Positions 53,663 through 60,816 of a DNA stretch of 64,000 nt are shown here, in pieces. The stretch's first letter is position 1, and each line of letters starts with the position of its first letter. A program made the translations under genes and the position numbers. This DNA is from UBA4582 sp047630175. Its GTDB lineage: Bacteria; Pseudomonadota; Gammaproteobacteria; Pseudomonadales; Azotimanducaceae. The DNA lies in the NCBI GenBank assembly GCA_047630175.1, contig JBLHVI010000014.1, forward strand, positions 1 to 64,000, given 5' to 3'. The notes beneath the pieces are model-generated. The model saw nothing but the letters and a program-made list of their open reading frames with translations. It ran no database searches and had not been told where the DNA came from.

Positions 53663-54053
53663 AACATTGTCGGCCTTGATATTTCTGCCGTGATTACGTT
53701 CTCATCCGCTTTTTTGTCACGGATTTCATGGCAACAATCACTTTGCGAGTCACCAAACCGCTCAATATCGGTGACTTCGTCATCAACGGCGAGCATTGCG
53801 GCAAAGTCTCGGAACCCAGACTATTCAACACAGACCTACAGACCAAAAATCGTGAACTAATATCTATTCGAACAGCGTGTTTATGCTTTCGCCGATTAAA
53901 GTCGCACACGGTAGCGACGCTATCGTTTCTACCAGCTTATCCTCAAGCTATGCCATCCATCACGCCCGCGTCGAGCCGTTACTACTGGTTGCCGCAAGCG
54001 CAGTAAGGCCGCTGATACAACACGATCTAACTATCAAACCCGCCCGCGGTTAG
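53663..54053 (+). pseudogene. Frameshifted MscS mechanosensitive channel remnant
   Basis: Three frames together read as an MscS channel: NIVGLDISAVITF (53663 on), then TLRVTKPLNIGDFVINGEH through RELISI (53728-53868), then SNSVFMLSPIKVAHG to HARVEPLLLVAA (53868-54053). The second switch falls at the family IPN motif. The pore helix between the first two parts is largely lost. A coiled tail in the third frame continues past the stop codon at 54051 to 54144. Confidence 0.8.
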
Positions 54054-54144
54054 ACTGTCGCCGAGGAACAAGTACAACGCGAACTGGCAGCACAAATTAG
54101 CGCGCTCAAGATGCAACTCACCGCGGCGCGCAAAAGACCTCACT

Positions 54145-54561
54145 AAGTTCGCTAGCAAAAATAGATGGCAACCACCCCAGCACCTGACAACGGCGAGCTA
54201 TTAAATCGACTGAAACAGGGTTGATTCAATCCGAGCAGTTCTTGCGTCCCACAGCCCTGGATAGCGCATACATTCGCTTAATCGACAACGGACCTCTGAA
54301 TCATTCGCTCTAGACCATTACAATATTGATGGGGCACCGGGCGAAATGCCGACTAAGGCTTGGTTTCGCATGTTTCACGCGTCGCTGTCACGCACTCACT
54401 CACTCATTACGAAACCGATCCTGGTCTCAATTGGCGCCTAAATTCATCCAATCGTTTAGGTAACCGCCCCTTTGCCTAAACCAATGGTCGATTGTCTGCG
54501 CCAGCCCGTGTTGTATAACTAATAACCACGAAGCCTCGACTTATTAAAGGATGGTTTGGTT
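54145..54561. other. Noncoding stretch in the decayed locus
   Basis: No frame of useful length or recognisable motif on either strand. Probably further degraded coding sequence plus the promoter of the sigma-factor gene. Confidence 0.5.
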
Positions 54562-55347
54562 ATGCGAGCAACGCCATTGAAGCAACGGGCCGCTCTTAAG
54601 CAGAGCGCAGAGGAAAGAACTGCAGAGAGCCTCAGCGAAAGAAACACAGAGAGCCTCAGCGACAGAAACATCGAGCGCCTCCGCGAAAGAAGCACAGAGA
54701 GCCCCAAGGAAAAAAAAACAGAGAGCCCCAGCAAAAAGAACCCGATAAAACGCCAGTCAGATTGCTATCGCGATGCAGAACAGTTGGCAAGGGGTATCCA
54801 CGGTGGTGACAAAACCATGGAAGACATTTTTTGCCAACGCTATTATCTCGCAGTCAGGCGCCAACTCGGCGGCTACACCCGCGATCAGTTTAAAGCTGAA
54901 GATATTACCCACGATGTCATGCTGACCTTGCTACTGCGCCTGCGCTCACGAGGCATCGACGAGCCGCGCTATCTTGACAGGTTTGTTCATCAGACGGCCC
55001 GCTACTCGTACTTTAGCTGGCTGCGCCAGCCCGCCAATCAGCAAGCAACATTACAGATGGTCCATCACCCTGTAGACATTACTGAAGACGCCGAACAACG
55101 CTTATTAAATGCAGAGCAACGGCGTCTAACATTGTGTCTGCTCGCGCGCCTGCCTGTTGAACGCGATCGACAGGTGCTGTGGCGCTCCTACTTTCAAGAA
55201 GAGAGCAAGCAAAGCTTGTGTGAGGCGCTGGCCTTAAGCAACGCACATTTCGATAGAGTCCTATTTCGCGCCAGAAAACGCCTGCGCGCAGTAGTAGAGT
55301 CTGCGAATAGCGAGGTTAGCGAAGCACTTATGAGCGCGCGACCATAG
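54562..55347 (+). CDS. Sigma-70-family (ECF-like) factor with N-terminal repeats
   Basis: The C-terminal 190 residues resemble an ECF sigma factor: region 2 (MEDIFCQRYYLAVRRQLG, FKAEDITHDVMLTLLLRL, YFSWLR) and region 4 (LARLPVERDRQVLW, ALSNAHFDRVLFRARKRL). The N-terminal 65 residues are a highly charged extension of five octapeptide repeats (Thr-Glu-Ser-Leu-Ser-Glu-Arg-Asn type) with no counterpart in ordinary ECF factors. The ATG at 54562 follows AAAGGA by 10 nt. No anti-sigma gene is adjacent, so how it is controlled is unclear. Confidence 0.75.
   Translation: MRATPLKQRAALKQSAEERTAESLSERNTESLSDRNIERLRERSTESPKEKKTESPSKKNPIKRQSDCYRDAEQLARGIHGGDKTMEDIFCQRYYLAVRRQLGGYTRDQFKAEDITHDVMLTLLLRLRSRGIDEPRYLDRFVHQTARYSYFSWLRQPANQQATLQMVHHPVDITEDAEQRLLNAEQRRLTLCLLARLPVERDRQVLWRSYFQEESKQSLCEALALSNAHFDRVLFRARKRLRAVVESANSEVSEALMSARP
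54625..54739. repeat. 24-bp tandem repeat (5 copies) in the sigma-factor gene
   Basis: Units begin at 54625, 54649, 54673, 54697 and 54721 with GAGAGCCTCAGC or variants. They preserve the reading frame and encode an eight-residue repeat. There are no spacers, so it is not a CRISPR array. Confidence 0.9.
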
Positions 55348-55360
55348 CGCGGCGAGAGCC

Positions 55361-55393
55361 AAAAAAATACCCGTATCACTTACGCAATACGGG
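55361..55393 (-). terminator. Intrinsic terminator of the peroxiredoxin gene
   Basis: On the minus strand CCCGTAT...ATACGGG forms a 7-bp stem followed by TATTTTTTT. It lies 50 bp past the peroxiredoxin stop and just after the convergent sigma-factor gene. Confidence 0.8.
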
Positions 55394-55442
55394 CATATTC
55401 GTCGGCCACTGTGACCGGTGTTACTCACACTTCATCAACATA

Positions 55443-55922
55443 CTACAGCGCCTCTAAAATCTTCTCGGCAGAGCTCAACTCGAAGGCTGGACCTTGCTCA
55501 ACATTCAGAGCGGTAATGACGCCATCTTCGGCAATCAGGGCGTAACGCTGCGACCGTTTTCCAAGACCAAAACCAGAACCATCAAGCACCAAGCCCATAG
55601 CCTCAGCAAAGTCGCCATTACCGTCGCCCACCATCATGATTTCTTCAGCATTTTTATCTTTTGCCCAGGCGTCCATCACGAACGCGTCATTAACGGAAAC
55701 ACAAACAATCGCATCAACGCCCTTGGCTTTTATCTTGTCAGCATTAACCACGAAACCCGGCAAATGTGCGGCGCTGCAGGTTGGTGTAAATGCCCCTGGC
55801 ACGGCAAACAATACAACTTTCTTACCCGCAAACAAGTCACTGGTAGTAATAGCTTGCGGACCCTTCTCGCCCATTATGTTCATGGTCGCATCCGGGATCT
55901 TATCGCCTATTTTGACTGTCAT
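55443..55922 (-). CDS. Peroxiredoxin, Prx5 type
   Basis: Thiol peroxidase of 159 aa with the peroxidatic Cys49 in PGAFTPTCSAAHLPGF and a second Cys in AIVCVSVND. KRSQRYALIAEDGVI is typical of atypical 2-Cys/Prx5 proteins, which reduce peroxides with glutaredoxin or thioredoxin. There is no fused glutaredoxin domain; grxC is encoded elsewhere in the window. Confidence 0.95.
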   Translation of the reverse strand: MTVKIGDKIPDATMNIMGEKGPQAITTSDLFAGKKVVLFAVPGAFTPTCSAAHLPGFVVNADKIKAKGVDAIVCVSVNDAFVMDAWAKDKNAEEIMMVGDGNGDFAEAMGLVLDGSGFGLGKRSQRYALIAEDGVITALNVEQGPAFELSSAEKILEAL

Positions 55923-56125
55923 TGATTTGCTCCTGTCGTAATGAATAGTGAGAGATAGTTAAAAAATTAATAACGCTTGAGCGTCGTGTTTTGCCTGCGC
56001 AGTCTCACCCGAACACCGAGCAAGATCAACCACAGAGTTTGCAAGGTCAGCCTCGCCTGAACAAGCGCCCGCCCCGCTCGCGAGCCCGACGCAATCTAAA
56101 GCCCTGCAGCTACGTGAGCAATCAT

Positions 56126-57106
56126 TTACGCCAGACCAAGCAACTGCAACACAAACAGTCCAAGGCTCGCGGTGAACAACGACACCAACGTCGTTGTCAT
56201 GATCAAGTTCGCTGCCAACGCCTGATTGCCGCCCATCGACTTCACCATAATAAAGCTCGCAGTCGCCGTTGGGCTCATGAACAGCAAGAACAGCACACCC
56301 AGCTCCATTTGCCTGTAGCCTTGCAACCACGCCAGCCAAGTAACCAGCACGGGTAGGGCAGCAGTCTTGAGAAACAGGCACAGCAAAGTGACTAGCGATG
56401 AATGCCGCAGCGCCTTAAGGTTCATGCTGGCGCCTGTCCCCAACAGTGCAAGTGGTAGCGCCAGGCCCCCGAGATAAGTACCCGTGCTGAGCAGAAACCC
56501 AGGCAGACGGACTTGCCATGCATTGAAAACCAACGCCAAAACAATAGCTAGAATCAGCGGGTTCGTCGCAATATCCTTTAAAACCCCTCCCCAGGAAATC
56601 ACTCGATGGGGGTTGTAGTAAGCCAACACCACAACACTCAAAATATTGTAGAGGATCGTTAGCGTTGCTATCAGCAAGGATGCCAGCGCCAGACCTTGTA
56701 AGCCATAAGCGTTTGCACATAATGCCAGCCCAACAACACCGAGATTGCTGCGAAAGCTCGCCTGCACAAAAACCCCACGATCGTCACGAGGCTGCACCAA
56801 CCAAATGGCTACCAGCCAACTAATGAAAAACGTCAGCACCGCAGCTAAGGCGCTAAATAGTAGAATGCTCGGCGCCAGCGTCTGCGCCATGTCGATGCCA
56901 CTCACGGTGGTAAACAACAATACCGGTAGGCACAGAGAAAACACCAGGCGAGACGATGTGGTCACAAAGTCATCATCGATAAAACCCAGCCGCATCAAGG
57001 CCATGCCCAGCAACACCAAAATAAAAATAGGTCCAGTGACGGTAAAGGTATCAGCAAGCAGGCTCAGGTATAACACGTATTCAGGCTTTCCAACGCAGAC
57101 AGACAA
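56126..57106 (-). CDS. AEC-family (auxin efflux carrier-like) transporter
   Basis: Inner-membrane carrier of about ten helices: FTVTGPIFILVLLGMALMRL at the N-terminus, the conserved FRSNLGVVGLALCANAYG, NPLILAIVLALVFN, and MSPTATASFIMVKSMGGN. Bacterial AEC proteins export organic acids such as malate or malonate; the substrate is unknown here. The start is uncertain: TTG at 57106 or GTG at 57076. The 200 bp between it and peroxiredoxin show nothing. Confidence 0.9.
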   Translation of the reverse strand: MSVCVGKPEYVLYLSLLADTFTVTGPIFILVLLGMALMRLGFIDDDFVTTSSRLVFSLCLPVLLFTTVSGIDMAQTLAPSILLFSALAAVLTFFISWLVAIWLVQPRDDRGVFVQASFRSNLGVVGLALCANAYGLQGLALASLLIATLTILYNILSVVVLAYYNPHRVISWGGVLKDIATNPLILAIVLALVFNAWQVRLPGFLLSTGTYLGGLALPLALLGTGASMNLKALRHSSLVTLLCLFLKTAALPVLVTWLAWLQGYRQMELGVLFLLFMSPTATASFIMVKSMGGNQALAANLIMTTTLVSLFTASLGLFVLQLLGLA

Positions 57107-57214
57107 TGTGCCACGGTAGCACTACGCCGCCGAAACGTCTCCTCAGCTAGGTACTTGCTTGCCCGTCAGAACTCGCTATGCTGGTGCGACTAATAACAAT
57201 GAGAAGTCGTCATA

Positions 57215-59149
57215 ATGACCTACACACCCTTGCCTCATGACCAGCAGCAAGCCAAAGCTGCCAGCGACCACACCCGGCAACGCAATGACGCAGTCTTTGA
57301 ACAACTAGACTTTGATGACAGACAAAGCTTTGCTGACGCCAGTCGCGGCTTTATCAAAACGCTAAGCCCCATGACAATCCAACACTCGCGCGCAAGCCGC
57401 CCCGTCTATGACCTTGAGCACACGAAGTTTCTCGATGATGCTGCGCCTGACACGGTCAACCCCTCCTTGTGGCGCATGGCGCAACTCAACGCCCAACATC
57501 ATGGGTTGTTTAAGGTCGTCGATGGCATCTATCAAATTCGCTCGTTTGATATCGCTAATATGACACTGATTCGTGGCGAGACCGGCTGGATTATTATTGA
57601 CCCGCTAACATCGTCTGAGTCATCCGGTGCAGGCCTTAAACTCGCCAATGAGCAGCTAGGCGAGCGACCCGTAGTGGCCGTCATTCATACCCACAGTCAT
57701 GCCGATCACTACGCAGGCGTGCTGGGCGTCGTTGATCAAAGCGACGTGGAATCTGGCAAAGTGCAAGTTATCGCGCCCATGGACTATGTCAAAGAATGCT
57801 TGGCCGAGAATGTTTTGGTCGGCAATGTCATGGGCCGGCGCGCCACCTACATGTATGGTAACTTGCTAAAACCGTCCCCCACGGCCTTCGTCACCACCGG
57901 TCTGGGTGCAGCGCTTTCTATGGGCACCACGGGATTTGTGATTCCCAACGACACAATTAGCGAAACTGGCGAGACCCGCACCATCGACGGTATTGATATT
58001 GTTTTCCAAATGACAATGGGTACCGAGGCCCCGGCGGAGATGGTGTTTTATTTTCCGCAGTTCAAAGCCCTATGCATGTCAGAGATCACATCTCATCACC
58101 TGCACAACGTCTATACGCCTCGCGGAGCCCAAGTGCGTGATGCCTTAGCCTGGGCGGCTCAGATCAACGAATCTATCGACCTGTTTGGTGCCGACCTAGA
58201 AGTCCAATTTGCCAGCCATCACTGGCCCACGTGGGGTCGCGAGGCCGCCATTGACTATCTCAAGAAGCAACGCGACCTCTATAAATTCATCCATGATCAG
58301 ACGTTGCGGCTAGCCAATCACGGTTATACCAAAGAAGAGATTGCCGAGCAGGTTACACTCCCAGATGCTCTCGGCAAGGAATTTTACAACCGTGGATACT
58401 ACGGCACAGTGCATCACAACACGCGTGCTGTGTACGTAAAGTATCTTGGATTTTTTGATGGCAATCCTGCTCATCTATATCCTCTACCACCGGTAGAAGT
58501 AGGTCAGCGTTACGTAGACTTTATGGGCGGTGCTGATGCCGTGGTGACCCGCGCCCGCACTTGCTTTGAGGCAGGAGACTATCGTTGGGTAGCCGAAGTA
58601 CTCAACCATGTGGTGATGGCTGAGCCTGAACATGCAGAGGGTCGTGCATTGCTGGCAGATACGTTAGAACAGCTGGGCTATCAGTCAGAATCAGGCCCTT
58701 GGAGGAATTTTTTCCTCTGCGGTGCCATGGAATTACGCGAGGGACTACCCAAAGGAGCCCACTTTACGGCCACCGAAAGCATGGCCCGCGCCATGCCCCT
58801 AGAAAATTTATTTCAGACCCTTGCCGTTCGCCTCAACAGCGATAAGGTTGATGGCCAAGTACTGCATATCAATCTCAATTTCACCGACACGCCAAACACA
58901 TTACTCAGTATCGAAAACTCCGTGCTTCATGGTTTCGTTGATCGGCAGCATCCTGACCCCACCGCCAGCCTGACCATTACAAGCCTCGATTTTAAACGCT
59001 TAATGCTCGGCCTGGTGGATGCACCTCAATTGATCCAGTCAGGCGCGCTACAGATCAACGGCGATGCGAGCGCACTGGCTCAGTTAGGCGGCCTATTCGA
59101 TGTCTTTGAACGGCGTTTCCCCATTGTCACACCTAGGCCGGCATGGTAG
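57215..59149 (+). CDS. Alkyl/aryl-sulfatase, metallo-beta-lactamase fold (SdsA1-like)
   Basis: Zinc-dependent hydrolysis of alkyl sulfates such as SDS. The MBL domain holds IHTHSHADHYAGVLG, the MCMSEITSHHLHN and ASHHWPTWG ligands. It is followed by the helical dimerisation domain (VEVGQRYVDFMGGADAV) and a C-terminal SCP2-like domain (NTLLSIENSVLHGF). At 644 aa it matches SdsA1 but has no signal peptide, so it looks cytosolic. It stands alone. Confidence 0.94.
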   Translation: MTYTPLPHDQQQAKAASDHTRQRNDAVFEQLDFDDRQSFADASRGFIKTLSPMTIQHSRASRPVYDLEHTKFLDDAAPDTVNPSLWRMAQLNAQHHGLFKVVDGIYQIRSFDIANMTLIRGETGWIIIDPLTSSESSGAGLKLANEQLGERPVVAVIHTHSHADHYAGVLGVVDQSDVESGKVQVIAPMDYVKECLAENVLVGNVMGRRATYMYGNLLKPSPTAFVTTGLGAALSMGTTGFVIPNDTISETGETRTIDGIDIVFQMTMGTEAPAEMVFYFPQFKALCMSEITSHHLHNVYTPRGAQVRDALAWAAQINESIDLFGADLEVQFASHHWPTWGREAAIDYLKKQRDLYKFIHDQTLRLANHGYTKEEIAEQVTLPDALGKEFYNRGYYGTVHHNTRAVYVKYLGFFDGNPAHLYPLPPVEVGQRYVDFMGGADAVVTRARTCFEAGDYRWVAEVLNHVVMAEPEHAEGRALLADTLEQLGYQSESGPWRNFFLCGAMELREGLPKGAHFTATESMARAMPLENLFQTLAVRLNSDKVDGQVLHINLNFTDTPNTLLSIENSVLHGFVDRQHPDPTASLTITSLDFKRLMLGLVDAPQLIQSGALQINGDASALAQLGGLFDVFERRFPIVTPRPAW

Positions 59150-59182
59150 TGAAGAATGGTAGTGGAGAATAGTAGTGAAGAA
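59144..59182. repeat. 13-bp tandem repeat spanning the alkylsulfatase stop codon
   Basis: TGGTAGTGAAGAA at 59144-59156, with variants at 59157-59169 and 59170-59182. The first copy contains the TAG stop; further slippage would not extend the protein because each copy carries TAG, though in different frames. Confidence 0.8.
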
Positions 59183-59253
59183 CGGTCGCCGCGCATGATA
59201 GTTGAGCGCGGTAGCTGAGCATCAACGTCGAGTTGATTGCCACTGCCGCCCAG

Positions 59254-60648
59254 TTAACAGCCGGCGATATCCAACATCGCATCGACGCTAACGAACTTGA
59301 CCCGGGGGCGTTGCTGAGCTTCTCCTAGGGCTATTTCGGCGGCGTCAATTTTCAACCAATCCTCGTAAGTCACAAAGCGTGGCTGCCGCGTTTTGATTAA
59401 CGTCTCAATGGCGGCAATACTCGGCTCTGAAGGATTGAAGTGCTGACCCGTTTGCAAATCCTCAACCATACAGCCAACGGTTTCTTGGGCGCAGGTTTTG
59501 TTAGTGCCGATTACGCCCGTAGGACCGCGCTTAATCCAGCCCGCTGTGTAAAGCCCCGGTAATGCTTGCCCGTCGGCACTGACTACCCGCCCATGCTCAT
59601 GACTAATGGTGCCGCTGCGTGCATCAAACGGAATACCCTCAACAGGCATTCCCTGGTACCCGACAGAGCGAAACACTAAACCAACAGGCAATACTTCCTC
59701 AACACCGGTTGCCCGAGGTCGAATAGCGCCGTCCCCGGCGTCATAGATCTCATTGCGCATTAACTTGATGGCCGTCACCTTGCCCGACGCGCCCAGGATT
59801 TCGGTAGGCGAGACCAGGAACCTCAAGGTTAATAATTTATTTTTGATCCGCTGCGGCCGTTGACTGTACTCGGTGATAAAGCCGACATTCTTCTCAACAT
59901 TTTTATCAGGGTGCGCCGCCATAGCCGCCTGACTCAGCGCATCGACACGGGCGTCGTCCGCGCTGATAACGATATCTGCCTGCGCTAACTCACCCAGCTC
60001 TTTAATCTCCGGTGGCGTAAACGCAGCCTGCGCCGGTCCGCGACGACCCAGCAAATATACTTGCTTGACGCGGCTGTGCTGCAGCGTCTGCAGCGCATGG
60101 TCGGCAATATCAGTGATTTGCAGCTCTTCCACCGACTTGCACAAAATGCGCGCCACATCCATCGCAACGTTACCCACACCTACAATCGCGACACGCTCTT
60201 GGGTTAAATCAAACTGGTGATGTGCATAATCTGGATGACCGTTGTACCAGGCAACGAAGTCTGTCGCCGAGTAGCTGCCGGCAAGGTCTTCGCCAGCAAT
60301 ACCTAAGTCTCGATCTGTGGACGCGCCGTTCGTAAAAATGATCTGATGATAATGAGCCTGCAGATCAGCCAAAAAGATATGCTTGCCGTATTCCACATTG
60401 CCGAAAAAGCGTACATTTGGCTGCTCTAAACTTTTAGCATAGGCACGCGTTACAGACTTGTCTTTTTGATGATCTGGGGCAACGCCAGCGCGAACAAGGC
60501 CGTAGGGTGTCGGCAAGCGGTCAAACAGATCCAGCTCGACGCTGAGCTCCTTATGCTTAAGAAAATTGCTGATAGTGTAAAGACCGGAAGGACCTGCGCC
60601 AATAATGGCGACACGCAGGGGGTGTTCGATACTGCCAAGCTTGACCAT
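59254..60648 (-). CDS. FprA-type ferredoxin/adrenodoxin--NADP+ reductase
   Basis: FAD flavoprotein that shuttles electrons between NADPH and ferredoxin. N-terminal FAD site VAIIGAGPSGLYT, ATDFVAWYNGHPDY, NADP site VAIVGVGNVAMDVARIL, and the C-terminal GWIKRGPTGVIGTNK block typical of mycobacterial FprA and mitochondrial adrenodoxin reductase. The ATG at 60648 has AGGAG 7 nt upstream. 464 aa. No ferredoxin or P450 gene is adjacent in the window. Confidence 0.93.
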   Translation of the reverse strand: MVKLGSIEHPLRVAIIGAGPSGLYTISNFLKHKELSVELDLFDRLPTPYGLVRAGVAPDHQKDKSVTRAYAKSLEQPNVRFFGNVEYGKHIFLADLQAHYHQIIFTNGASTDRDLGIAGEDLAGSYSATDFVAWYNGHPDYAHHQFDLTQERVAIVGVGNVAMDVARILCKSVEELQITDIADHALQTLQHSRVKQVYLLGRRGPAQAAFTPPEIKELGELAQADIVISADDARVDALSQAAMAAHPDKNVEKNVGFITEYSQRPQRIKNKLLTLRFLVSPTEILGASGKVTAIKLMRNEIYDAGDGAIRPRATGVEEVLPVGLVFRSVGYQGMPVEGIPFDARSGTISHEHGRVVSADGQALPGLYTAGWIKRGPTGVIGTNKTCAQETVGCMVEDLQTGQHFNPSEPSIAAIETLIKTRQPRFVTYEDWLKIDAAEIALGEAQQRPRVKFVSVDAMLDIAGC

Positions 60649-60816
60649 CAACAGACTCCTGATTTGACCAATCTTGAGACTAGCAGATTAGACCTCGACT
60701 TTACCACTAACACCCAAGAGACACGACCGACAAGTTGCGCCTCGCTCAGATGCGATAAATGACGCATACTAGCCGCTCAAAGCCAACCGCTGGCAGTCAA
60801 ACAAAGCGAGTGAACC

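Noticed and set aside
53530..53796. 88-aa minus-strand frame in the decayed locus
   Set aside because: It is the reverse of the MscS remnant, which matches a known family; the minus frame does not.
54625..54739. 24-bp repeats as a possible CRISPR array
   Set aside because: Units are directly adjacent with no spacers and stay in frame within a protein.
55959..56381. 140-aa minus-strand frame beside the AEC transporter
   Set aside because: Mostly overlaps the transporter in another frame, with no membrane helices or motif.
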